Below are positions 1 through 12,800 of a stretch of 64,000 nucleotides of DNA, in pieces; position 1 is the stretch's first letter, and every line of letters begins with the position of its first letter. The notes below the pieces were generated by a model, which did no database searches, was not told the origin of the DNA, and saw only the letters and a list, made by a program, of their open reading frames with translations. The translations under genes and the position numbers were made by a program. The stretch spans positions 519,501 through 583,500 of the forward strand of contig JANCRA010000122.1 in NCBI GenBank assembly GCA_024362935.1, given 5' to 3'. Source of the stretch: Setophaga petechia (lineage: Eukaryota; Chordata; Aves; Passeriformes; Parulidae).

Positions 1-819
1 CAGACAGACCAGGAGCCTGAACAAAAACCCATTTCTGCCAGGAAACCTTTACTGAAGGAGGATTTAAGATGCAAGTGCTCTGTGAGGCTGAGTCAGAGCT
101 GCCTCAGACCTGCAGTGACCTCACATGGCTCTGATTAGAGACACTCTTGTAGCAATTGTAAATTAATTAACTTACCACAGCCATTGTTCATGCAGTGGCC
201 TGAGCCTCCTCCTCACCCCCAAAGCTGGGCACCCCTCTGGCACTCAGCCCCAGGGAGGTTTTCCTTCCTGTTCCCCATCTCCTGCAGGCCACAAGGAACC
301 CAAAGCCCAGCACATTTCCCCAGAGCTTTCAGAGGAAGCAGCACCCAGTGGTGAATCCTCTCCCTGAAAACCTCCCTGACACCTCTCTGAGACAGAGTTT
401 GTCTCTGCTCTGTCAGTTGTAAACTGTATTTTTATTTTGGTGTCCCTGAAATGCAGCTTTATTCAGATTATCACTCCCTCTCCCCAGCTGAGAGGACAGA
501 ATCAATTTTTCCCATATAAAATGAACACAATTAAAACCCTCAACACTGCTGCTGAACCTGGCTCACCCAACACTCCTCTGTGGAAGGGCTGGCAGCACTG
601 AGAGGCTTCTTGAACCTCAGCTGATGGCAAACATGGCCAGATGGCTCAGGAAATGGGAGTGCTGTGATCTCACCCCATCACTGACCAGGACCCTTGGGAC
701 CCCTCATGAGCCCCAGGGAGCTCTGGGATCCCCCTCCTGCTCAGAATTCACATTTACACCCAGACTCCTGCTCTCCTGACCCCTCCAGGACACAGCAGTG
801 CAGTTAAAGCTTGACTTAC
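1..819 (-). other. RPTOR intron 7 (part)
   Basis: Non-coding, no transposon recognised. An AT-rich patch at 160-195 holds TTAATTAA and CATTGTTC, resembling homeodomain and SOX sites; no conservation evidence is available. Confidence 0.8.
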
Positions 820-879
820 TTCTCTATTAAATCCAGCGTGACTCCTGGCACCAGCCTGACACTCTTCTGCATGCAGAAC
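820..879 (-). CDS. RPTOR: RPTOR coding exon 7 (residues 277-297)
   Basis: This short 60 nt exon encodes [19 protein letters not shown] plus two bases of the next Lys. The acceptor is CCCCAG and the donor GTAAGT. Compared with the human protein as I remember it, residues 283 and 285 read Ser and Arg rather than Cys and Ser. It is the last RPTOR exon in the window; the next would lie left of position 1. Confidence 0.95.
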
Positions 880-3800
880 CTGGGGAGAGACAGTGAAACA
901 CAGCAGCTAATGAGCGTTAATGAGCAGGCCCTGCGGGGAGGAGGGCTCCTCACTGCACTGCTCCTGCTTTAAAACACTGCTTGGGCAGGGAACTCCAGCA
1001 GGGAGTGAGCAGAGCCAGGCCAGGCCCCAGCATTTGTCACCCATTTGTCACCCATTTGTCACCCATTTGTCACCCTGCTGATTCTGGGGCCATTTCCATC
1101 CAGGTGTCACAGCTGGGCCACTGCAGCTGTCAGGGTGACAAGTGCTCAGCACACAGGGGAAAAGGGGCTGCCAGCATCCAGCACAGCCCTGGGGGCTGCA
1201 GGACAGGGCAGGGAGGCTGTGCTGAACCAGGACAGGGCACACAGGGCTGTGCTGAACCAGGACAGGGCAGGGAGGCTGTGCTGAACCAGGACAGGGCACA
1301 GAGGCTGTGCTGAACCAGGACAGGGCACAGAGGCTGTGCTGAACCAGGACAGGGCAGGGAGGCTGTGCTGAACCAGGACAGGGCAGGGAGGGCTGGGCTG
1401 AACCAGGACAGGGCAGGGAGGCTGTGCTGAACCAGGACAGGGCAGGGAGGCTGTGCTGAACCAGGACAGGGCACAGAGGGCTGTGCTGAACCAGGACAGG
1501 GATGGAGGGCTGTGCTGAACCAGGACAGGGCAGGGAGGCTGTGCTGAACCAGGACAGGGCACACAGGGCTGTGCTGAACCAGGACAGGGATGGAGGGCTG
1601 TGCTGAACCAGGACAGGGCAGGGAGGCTGTGCTGAACCAGGACAGGGCAGGGAGGCTGTGCTGAACCAGGACAGGGCACACAGGGCTGTGCTGAACCTGG
1701 ACAGAGCAGGGAGGCTGTGGCTGTGCTGCTGGGACAATGCTCAGCTCTGGGATCTCCAGAACAGAGCAGACAGGCTGTGGCTGTGCTGCTGGGACAATGC
1801 TCAGCTCTGGGAGCTCCAGAACAGAGCAGACAGGCTGTGGCTGTGCTGTTGGGATAGTGCTCAGCTCTGGGATCTCCAGGACAGAGCAGACAGGCTGTGG
1901 TTGTGCTGCTGGGATAGTGCTCAGCCTTGCCTGGGCTCCCCTGGATTAGGGCACGGAGGGCAGGGATGGGAGGGACACGTCAGGTTCACACACCTTTTGT
2001 TATTTCATTAAAAAACCTGCTGACTCCATTTGCTCAGCCTTACAAATCCCACTACTCCAGGAACAGCAGCCCTGGAAATGCAGCTCTGTCAGCAGTGCCT
2101 GGAAAATCCCCAGAGCTGCTGGAGCAGAGTGTGTGGGAAGGGGGAGCTGCCCCCTCCTGCAGCCCTCCTGGGAGAGCAGGGCAGCAGTGGGAACACAGCT
2201 CCAGGATGGAAATCTGCAATTCCAGCTTGGAATGATTTCCTCTGACAGCTCCAGGATGGAAATCCTGCAATTCCAGCTTGGAATGGCTTCCCCTGACAGC
2301 TCCAGGATGGAAATCCTGCAATTCCAGCTTGGAATGATTTCCCCTGACAGCTCCAGGATGGAAATCCTGCAATTCCAGCTTGGAATGATTTCCCCTGACA
2401 GCTCCAGGATGGAAATCCTGCAATTCCAGCTTGGAATGATTTCCTCTGACAGCCCCACATCCCCAGCCCCTCAGGAACCCACTCCCTGCTGTTTAGGTGG
2501 AATTTGCCCCTCTGTGACTCTGGGGACACCAAGGGCTCAGCTGCCCAGCAGTCCCATCTCCCCCACCTCACCAGAGCCACATTATCCATGTCCAAAGGGT
2601 TTCTCCCCAGATCAAGGGGAGAACAATTACTCATTGAAAACAAGACATGCGGAGCTCATTTCTGAGATCCTGAGCATCTCTCCAGCTCCCCTGCCTGAGG
2701 GGCATCCACTGGAGCCCAGCACTGGGACAGGCCCAGGGAAGCTGTTCCCCTGGTGTGTGTGTGTCATCCAGCACAAAGAGAGGCCATAAAGATCCCAGGA
2801 ACCTGCAGTGGGATCCCTGTGCAATCTGCTGAAATATAAAATTCTTATGACAGTGCATTACAGAGCCATGCAGGGAAATTCCCTCCCAAACAGCCCCAGG
2901 CAGACTCAGGCAGGCAGAGCCAGGTCTCTGGATGAGTTTAACCCTGCCTGGCAGGACCATGAGAGCAGCACAGCTCTGCAGGGTGACACCTGCTGCCCCC
3001 AAAGCAGGGTGGTGGCCCTGGAGTGTCCCAGGCCAGCTTGGAGCACCCTGGGACAGTGGAAGGTGCTGACAGTCCCAGATTAGAGAAGATAAACCCCAAA
3101 GACCATCTTGGACAGGACTTGGACACCCTGGGGCAGTGGGAGGTGTCCCTGCCCGTGGCAGGGGTGGCACTGGATGGGCTTTCAGGTCCCTCCCAGCCCA
3201 AACCCAGAAATGCAGGGAATGGTGCTCAGTATCATGGGAATATTTTGAAACCCAGTGTAGTTTGTCTAAACCAATGTGGGACACAGGACTGGCTGAGCTG
3301 ACCCCAAAACCTCAAGCAGAAATGCAAAATGAACACATTAGGGGAAGCCCCACAAATCCCCTTGAACAGAGCAGCAGCAGGCACAGCTCTGGTCCTTCCT
3401 GGCTCCTTTCCCAGGCTGGCTGTGCCTTCTGGAGGGCCCAGTGCACATCCCCAACTCCCCAGGCTGGGCAGCCCCCCAGGGCCCTGCTCCTGGCTCTCTG
3501 GGGGCTTCCAGCCCTTCCCAGGACCCTGTCCCTCTGTACAGAGGGGATCCCACAGGCCCTGGCTGAGCTCAGTGTGTGGCTCAGCTCGTTTGCACCTTCC
3601 AGGAGTGATGGCACATGAGTCCAGCCCCTGGGGAGCTGCTAAAGCAGAGCTGTGCACAGCCCTCAGCAGCCCTGCCTGCCCCAGCAGGATGAACAACCCC
3701 TGAGCCCAGCTCAGCTCACCCCGAGCTCCAGGCAGCTGCAGATCTGTGTGCAGCACCCAGAGCCAGCACACACACCAGGACAGTGACACCCACCCAGGGC

Positions 3801-6800
3801 ACCCTGCAGGCTCCCCGAGCTGCAGCTGGCACCAGCACACACACCAGGACAGTGACACCCACCCATGGCACCCTGCAGGCTCCCAGAGCTGCAGCTGGCA
3901 CCAGCACACACACCAGGACAGTGACACAGGGCCATGGTCCCTCCAGGCTCCAGGAGCTGCAGCTGGCACCAGCACACACACACCAGGACAGTGACACCCA
4001 CCCATGGCACCCTCCAGGCTCCCAGAGCTGCAGCTGGCACCAGCACACACACCAGGACAGTGACACAGGGCCATGGCACCCTGCAGGCTCCCAGAGCTGC
4101 AGCTGGCACCAGCACACACACCAGGACAGTGACACCCACCCATGGCACCCTGCAGGCTCCCAGAGCTGCAGCTGGCACCAGCAGCTCCCTGTGCCTCTGC
4201 TCCAGCAGCTTCCCTTCCCCTGGAACAGACAGGAGAGGCTGCAGCTGCAGCCCTGGCTGTGAGGGATTTTGTCCTTCAGTGACTTTGCTACAGAGAACAA
4301 CACAGGATGGATCAACGTTTATCCAGGCTGCCACTTGTCATAAATTCCCTGTGTGAAACCTCATTAGAGGGCCAGTCTGGAGCTGCACTAATGTTCTGTT
4401 TGTAAAGCAGTTCACAGGGTTCTGGGTCAGCTTCAGGAAAAGGGCTGAGATGAAGGGAAAGGGAAGATTTAATGGCAAAGGTCTCTGTTGATTTTTGGTT
4501 AACAGCTTGGCTCAAACTCAGAATGCAGCAGAGGATCTGCTTTTGTATTTGTTGTGTTTAACATCAGTAAAACCCAATGATCCAGAGCAGCACTTATTAT
4601 TTACAGGATTGCATGGATAAAACCACACCTGCAACAAAGCAATCACCTGGGAGCACAAAAGGAGCACAGCCTTCATCAGAGAATGAAATTCCTGAGTGCA
4701 GTGAACACCACACAACCACTGCACTGGAAATGGGAGGAAATTCCTCACTACCCAGGAGCTCCCCTGGCACCTCCCAGCCAAGGCTGAGGTGTTTAAACCC
4801 TTCCCTGAGCAGTTTCACAAACACCTTTCCTGTCAGAGGATCTCCCATGCTGCTGCAGGTGTGGCCTGTGCAGAGCCTGCCCTGCTCAGCCACGTTCCCA
4901 TGGAGATGAGGAACAGGAAACTCCTGAGCACACCACAGCATCCCAGAAAAACCCTCCTTAGCATATCTAACAAACAAAACCCACCCAAAAACCTCTCCTA
5001 CAGAACTTCACACACCCAAACCAGAGCCTGGCCACAGGAACTCGCTCAGTTTGCTGCTGATGTGGAACAGAATTGTGATTAATTACAAATATCCCCAAAG
5101 GGCAGTGAGTAACTCTTGGAGCTGTGGTGACAATTTCTCACCACCACCTGCAGTGTCTGTGGGCTTCTGCCTGTACAAACCCTGCCCAGCAAATGCCCTG
5201 AAGCTTTTCCATTCTGGACCAGGCACAAACTTGAGAGGAGCAGGAAGGGCCCCTGGGAATGGGGCTCTGGGAATGGGGCTCTGGGAATGGGGCTCTGGGA
5301 ATGGAGCCCCTGGGAATGGAGCCCCTGGGAATGGAGCCCCTGGGAATGGAGCCCCTGGGAATGGGGCCCCTGGGAATGGGGCCCCTGGGAATGGGGCCCT
5401 GGGAATGGAGCTCTGGGAATGGGGCTCTGGGAATGGAGCCCCTGGGAATGGAGCCCTGGGAATGGGGCCCTGGGAATGGGGCTCTGGGAATGGGGCTCTG
5501 GGAATGGAGCCCTGGGAATGGAGCCCTGGGAATGGGGCCCTGGGAATGGGGCTCTGGGAATGGGGCTCTGGGAATGGAGCCCTGGGAATGGAGCCCCTGG
5601 GAATGGAGCCCCTGGGAATGGAGCCCCTGGGAATGGAGTCTCTGAGCTCTGGGGCTCCACTCCCAGGTCCCTGGTGCTGGGTGAGCTCTGCTCTTGGAAG
5701 GCTCCTGCCCTCTGGAGCAGCCTTTTCTAACTTCCTCCCTAATTAACTTGGGCTGTCACTCCAGAACATCTTTCCCTGGTTTATCACTCCCTTCCTCTCA
5801 CTCCAGCACTGTTTAGAGCTACTGCATTATTTACAGCAACTGCAATATTTGGAATGTGATTTGTGCAAAGGACAGTTTGCAGAGAGCTGTATTGCACTGT
5901 GTACCATCCCTGCTCTCTGAGGAAGCAGATATTTAATTCCCACATCAGTAAGCCCCTTAATCTGAGCAAACCTAGATATTGAGCTGGAAACTAAAACACA
6001 ATAAGTAGGAGATAACAATATTTTCACCTTTCTAGCTCTCATTAATAAGCCTCTGTCCCCAGTGCCCAGTTCAAACCCTGCTGCTCAATACTGCAGGGTT
6101 GCTCTGGGTCAGGAGCAGCTTTTGTACCCCAGGCAGGGGGCAAGGGGAACTTTTAGGAGCAGTTTTGGGGTCCCAAAGCCCAGGCAGGGGCAAGGGGAAC
6201 TTTTAGGAGCAGTTTTGGGGTCCCCAAGGCCAGGCAGGGGCAGGGGGAGGTTTAAGGAGCAGTTTTGGGGTCCCCAAGCCCAGGCAGGGGCAGGGGGAGG
6301 TTTAAGGAGCAGCTTTGGGCTCCTCAAGCCCAGGCAGGGGCAGGGGGAGGTTCAAGGAGCAGTTTTGGGGTCCCAAAGCCCAGGCAGGGGGAGGTTCAAG
6401 GAGCAGTTTTGGGGTCCCAAAGCCCAGGCAGGGGCAGGGGGAGGTTCAAGGAGCAGTTTTGGGGTCCCCAAGGCCAGGCAGGGGCAGGGGGAGGTTCAAG
6501 GAGCAGTTTTTGGGGCTCTCACTCACCAGCGCAGAGCGATCTTGATGGGGGTGGTGAGGCAGGAGGTGAACAGGTCTGCAGGCAGGTCTGGGATCATGGG
6601 CAGCAGCTCGTTGGCCTCACAGGCTGCCAGCTGGATGCAGTTCTTCATGGAGGGGGGCAGAGGCATCTGGGCAAGGGGGTGGTTGGGGTTAATGGCAGCC
6701 ACCTGTGGAGAACAAGGCAATTCCCCAGGGGGAGTCAGGGACAGGTGCCAGAGTGGCAGCACCAGCACAGCTTTAACTCCCATCTCATCAACAGCACTCA

Positions 6801-9800
6801 GCTGAGTCCACAGTCAGCCCAGAAATATCCCACAGACCAAACCTCAGTCTATAAAATGCCCTACACACCAACACTCCCATTTTCCAAGAGCACAGGGATT
6901 CTCCTGTCTAAGTTTTTGCCTAAGAATCTGATCTTTGAGACTAATAATTCAGGGAGTGAAAACATAAATTATCTTCCCAGCACCTTTCTGAAGCAGGTAA
7001 ACAAAGTGAACTTCAGCCACCAAAGTTTCTTTCCAACATTTTGCATTTTTTTCATTAGGGCAAGATACAGAACCAGGAGGTGAGAATCCCTCTGGCAGAT
7101 TAAAGGAAGAGCAAACTCCTCTGATCTGCTTGCAGGGAAATGGGGAACAATTATCCTGATCACTCTGGCAGCCCCTCTGGAGCATGAGCTGCAGCTTTGC
7201 TTCACTCCTGATGAATTTGAACAATTGGATAATTTCTAATTTTCCAAATGAATTCCCCTCCACGCTCTGTGACACAGGAGTGCTCTGCTGGCTTCAGGGG
7301 GGCTCTGCTCCCCACTCCCCACCAGCAGCAGCCCCAGCCAGGCACCAGAGTTAATGGAATCCAAGGCCAGCATGAAAAGCAGACACATAACCCTGGAAGT
7401 GTTTTCATCACCAATGAACTGGCAGTGTTCACCTGTGCTGCAGCACTAAAGCAGCTGTGCCATGGAGCCTCACATCCTCCACAGGATGATGGATCCCAGG
7501 GAAGGAGGAATGGGATTTTGTTGGAATAAAGACTTTGTCACTCGTGCTCAGCCTCCTCCCCTGGCTGGATTTGCAGAGGTTTCCCTGCACAAACTCCACC
7601 TGAGCACTGGATCTGCCTCACTGGGGGTTCCTGGGGCTGCTCCCCCCTCAGCACCAGCCAAGGGCAAAAGGAACCTGGTGAAGGCAGCAGGAAAGGGAAG
7701 GTGAAGTCAGACCTGCTCAACCTGCTGGGGAGCAGAATGAGACACCAAACCCACAGTGCTGGAGACAGCATTGTATCCACAGAGGAGAAGGGCCCCAGAA
7801 ATATCCCAGAGGAGCCCCAGGCTGACAGGGAAACCTGGGGAAGGATGTCCAGACCCCCTTCTCTGACTCCTGCTGCCAATTCTGTTGTTCCTCTGGCAGC
7901 TCCATGTTCTTCCCAAGCCACAGACTATGGGAACTTTCTCATTGTTACAAAATGTGGAATTATTTTATGGAGAGAAGGAATAATGAAATGATCTGCATAT
8001 CCCAGGCTATCAGGCTGTCTTCTTTAGTACATTGGAATTTCCACCTGTCAAAGAGCCCCCACTAAAACGTCTCCAAAATCTGGAATTCCAAAGGAAAGGA
8101 CTGACAGGAGGGACACCTAACATCTGTTTGGAGGTTGTATTTGTGACACTCAGTTGCCTGATTAATTAATATTCCTTCCTTGAAGTTCTGGAGTTTCTAA
8201 TCCAGTGTCCTACAAGTGTGAGAAGTGAATCTTTCCAAATGGGAGCTACAGGCAGCAGGGGGGAGGCTGCACAGAACATTCCAACTTCTTCCCTTCCACT
8301 CTGCATTTCAGATTTGCTTCAATAAATTTATTACTAATTCCATTTGCAACCAAAGACAGCTTTTCATTGGGAACACATTCCACACTCTGCAGAACTGGAA
8401 CCACCAGGACAATCCCTGTGTGGATCAGGTTTTTGTTCTTCCACATTTTTGCATTCACTTCAACAGCACAAAACCACAACTGCATCAAAATACAGCCCCA
8501 GATACCAGAGTTTTGCAACCAAAAAAACGATGTCTTGTTCACCTCAGCATTCATCTCAGCAGAAAAGACCATTAGGGCCCAAATTGATTCTATTAACATT
8601 AACATTTAATTAGCGCTTGTATTAAAAATCATTCCAAGTTTAATGGGATAGCAAACTGAACCAGAAAGATCAGAGTGGCAAAGTTATTTGCAAATTAATT
8701 TGCCTTCCAACACGGTTTTAAACACATTTTTCAGTGTACACAGCAAAGCAAGCTCGAGCTGCATTTGTGTTCAGCAAAGGGCAGAGGCTGAGCTCTCACC
8801 TCCAGCTCCTGCTCCCTCTGTAGTGCAAACTGCTTGAAGGATTTGACAATGAGCCCCGCGTTGGAGCAGTCGTAGACGAAGATGGAAGGGCTCCCCATCC
8901 AGGTCTGCAGGTCGTAGATGGACAGGGGGATGTACTGGGTGTAGTTCTGCAGGAGGAGAGAAAGGAAAGCACCCCTGCAGTCACCAGGGAAGGAACAGCA
9001 CCTGCACTGGGTGAGCTGATAAAACACAGCCACAAAACCCAGCTCTGAAAGGCCTAAATAAAACCTAGATTGGAATTATTAATGATACAAATCTCAGTCA
9101 GGATCTGCCAATAAAATGAGGATGTGAGCCCAAGTCAACACAAGCAACAAGCAGATTTTATTGTGGCATTATTTGAAACACCCAACTCTAAAAAAAAAAA
9201 AAAAAACCCAAAACTTTGCCAAGAGTTTTCAGTATCAGATATTTAGAGCTCTGATATGTGCTAACAACTCCAAACAGCATTTAATAGTCCAATTTTATCC
9301 CAAATTTCTGCAACACCGATAAAGGATGCAAACCAGCTGTCTTTAATTTAACATCAAATATCTTAAACTGAAAACCCCATCAATAAATCAGGATGGCTAA
9401 TTAAGCCCCTGCAGCCCATCAGCACTACCCCGCCTGAGCCTAACGAGATGCTTCATAATTTTATTACAGCTTTAGCTTCTGTGCAACTTTCCAAATTATC
9501 CATTAAAATTAAAACCAACAAAGCTGCCTTCAACAGAGTGAGGTGCCCACAGTTCCCTTTCTGGAAATAAGGAGGATCTTGTTCCTTGTCTTCCATCTTA
9601 ACCAACGCCCCCAAATAACTGGAGGCAAGAGGATAAAAATCAGCCACTTAAAACCAGCTCTGAGGAGCCAATCCTGGACCAAGTGAGCTGAAAATATAAA
9701 CCACAGATTCCTGCCTGCAAAGAGCCACCATCAAACAGCCAGTGGCTGCCAGCAGGATCCTTTTCAGCTGCAGGCAGAGAGTAACCTGGTGTTCCTCCAA

Positions 9801-12800
9801 GCCTGAGCTCAGCCCAAAATCCTCAGGAAAAGCTGTGATGTTCCTATTAACATCAGCAGGATGATGGATGGGATCATAACTCTCATTTAAATTCAAGAGA
9901 CTTAAAATAGCTGTAATAAAACCAGTAAACTTTTTACAAAAATCAAATTTTCAAGGGCACGTATCAGCGTCGATAAAGACAGGAGGGATCATAAACCATG
10001 TGTTATGCAAGGCAGGGAGGGCTGAGGCATTTCCAAACCCAGTTTTGCCCATATATAACAGTTTGGGTTGGTTCATTAAAGTGAATAGGGAAATTTGTTG
10101 ATAAAAGCTGAAGTTTTAGGGAGCTGGAGCTCTGCAAATCACTGCGGGGTGGGATGAGGCAGGAACAGCCCATCCCTTTGTTAAGGTCATCCCTCACGTG
10201 CAGCACACTCCAAGCCCAGGAAGTTCCACATAAAAAACCTGCTCTGACATATCCCATCAATGAAATTTTATGGGCAGGCATTGTTTTACCTTTACATTTC
10301 CAAGGCATCTTGCTCCAGCTAAGATCAGATTATAGCTCTGATTAATACTGTGGTATTTCCAAGCTGAAGAATTTTATGTTCCAGCTTCACTGTGGGGGTC
10401 ACATAAAACATCAGATTTGCTAATGATATGTAAATGAGGCAGTTTGAAGCAAGAGGGGTGTTAAAGCAGAGTGGAAGGGTGATGCTTTGGTGCTGCTGCC
10501 ACGCTGGGCTGGACACACAGTTTGTTCCTAGAGGAGAAGTCCCTGCTCCAGCACTGCTCCACCATCCCTCTGTGCCCCTTCCCACAACCACAGCCCAACT
10601 GGAAACTGCTGGTGAACAGATTTCATCCCCAGCTGTTTAGTGAACAATCAGAGATATTGAAAATGTGCAGAGAAGCTCCTCAAAATGTCAGAATAAACAT
10701 GTCTGAAGTAGGGGCAGGTTGATTTTTCTCCTTTTGAAGCCAAGTTGAGATTTGCTCAGGAGACAGCAACTAAACTAGAACATTATTCCTTACTGATAAA
10801 ACAACACCTGCAAAACCAAGAAATCTGTCCCATAAGAACCTGTGAAGGAAATATGTAAACACATCTAGAAAACAAAATTTGATAGACATATACAATAGCT
10901 CTTACCAGCCAATAAACTGAGTTTCACTGTACTGCTAACCAGTGAAGTTTAACACAGTATCTTCTAAAATTTCCTATAAATTTATTACAGCTTTAGCTTC
11001 TGTGCAACTTTCCAAATTATCCATTAAAATGAAAACCAACAAAGCTGCTTTCAACAGAGTGAGGTGCCCACAGCTCCCTTTCTGGAAATAAGAAGGATCT
11101 TGTTCCATCTCTTGTTCCATCTCTTGTTCCATCCTAACAAACACCCCCAAATAACTTACATTTATAAATATAAACAATGTAAATACAGAATGAGGGTTTT
11201 TTTATGAGAAACTGAGTCCTGTCTGGTTATTACTACAAGTGAGGGTGGGCAGGCCCTGGCACAGGGTGCCCAGATTTGCTGTGGCTGCCCCTGGATCCCT
11301 GGCAGTGCCCAAGGCCAGGCTGGACACCCTGGGGCAGTTGCGGTGTCCCTGCCGTGGCAGGGGTGGCACTGCAGGGGCTTTAGGCTGCCCCCAGCCCACA
11401 GCAGGGTGAGTGCAGGGCTCTCAGGCTGGCACACCCACCTTGTTGAAGACCCAGATCTCGCCGTTGACGGTGGGCCGGGGCACGCCGTGCCCGTTGTAGT
11501 GGAACAGCACGCGCTCCTCCTTGGCGTTGCGCCGCAGGGACGTGCACAGCTTCTTCACCTCGTCCACCGTGGGGTCCAGGCTCTGCTTGTACCTGGCCTG
11601 GGACAGCAGGGACACGGTCACTGCTCGCAGCCCTGCCCCTGGGGCCTGGGGTTTGGGCTGTTACACTCCCAGGGCCTGCACTGCACTGGTTATAACGCTG
11701 AATTTCACAGCTCAGGCACACACAACAATCCTTCTCCAGCCCCAGAACCAAGGACACCGCTGCAGCTCCAGCCCAAAAAGTGTCAACAGCAAAAAGGGCC
11801 AAAATGCCCAAAAAGTGCAAACAACAGAGAACTGAGGAGAGCAGCCTGGGAGGATGGGACTGCAGAACCTGGAGCTGGAATGGGACAATTAACCCAATAT
11901 GGAAATGGACCAAAACTTATAAAAGTGTGAAAACTCCTGACCCATCATCCATCTTGGGTGCAGCCCTGGCCAGGCTCTTGTGGTGCCCAAGGTGGATCCT
12001 TTGAGGCCTTTAATAAATCCCTGCTTTATTCTTTAACTCTGTCCAGCCTCTGTTGCAGTGTGGACAGGAACTGGCTGCTCTGGGAAAGCAAACACAGACT
12101 ATTGGCAGTGGGGCTGGATAAACAAAGTGTGGCTGCTGCTGTGGAACCCACACACATCAACAGCACAGACTGGAGGGAGCTCAGCACAGCTCCCAACTCC
12201 CACCCAGCCCACTCAGTTTTCAATTATTAATATTCACAAAGCCTTAGGAAGGGGAAATCTGTTTCAGCATTAGACACTCTCACAAGTAACCCCTGACCTA
12301 ATCCTCCAATTCACACCCTCTACACCTCCAACTGAACAAATTCCCTCTCTTGAAGAGAGAAAATTGTATAGGTCAACACCATTCTTGAGACAAAAGGCCC
12401 TGGAATTTGACATTCACACAGTTGGGTAAGAAGGGAGAAAAGTGATGGAGAGCCCTTGGAAAAAACTGATGTATTCCCCCAGCTGTGCCTGTGGACACCC
12501 TGTTACTGCTCCTGTGAGCACTGAACTCAGGGCACTCAGCAGGATGGAGGGAAAATCAAACTGGCAAAAACCCCAATGCTTCAAACCCCTCTTAGCTTGG
12601 CTCAGTTCAAGACACCCAGGTAGGAGCTGGTCTGTCACGCTCAAAAGTGCATTTTTTGAAGTAAGGCCAAATAATAACAGAAAGTCTTTCAACTGTCCTT
12701 TGAAAGACAAAAACCTGGCTCTTTCTATCTTCTTTCTGTCTCTGCAGAGACTGAAACCCCAGAATCACAATAAAAACCTTCAATGTGATGTAGTGAAATA

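Larger units (their letters stand above)
880..6526 (-). other. RPTOR intron 6
   Basis: A 5.6 kb intron packed with tandem repeats (1031-1074, 1201-1717, 1710-1927, 2199-2455, 3766-4185, 5248-5641, 6128-6515) and one CR1 fragment (3005-3210). Between them (4190-5240, 5650-6120) is ordinary intronic sequence with nothing recognised. Confidence 0.9.
8947..11438 (-). other. RPTOR intron 4
   Basis: A 2.5 kb intron holding a duplicated segment of about 170 bp (9460-9620 and 10981-11156), a 16-base A run near 9191, and a CR1 fragment (11240-11400) next to exon 4. Confidence 0.85.

Noticed and set aside
9185..9210. Retrotransposed poly(A) tail
   Set aside because: An A16 run without any recognisable upstream cDNA, target-site duplication or element.
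9453..11177. Two similar small minus-strand frames (64 and 67 codons) at 9453-9647 and 10974-11177
   Set aside because: They are similar only because the underlying DNA is duplicated; no start context or homology suggests a peptide gene.
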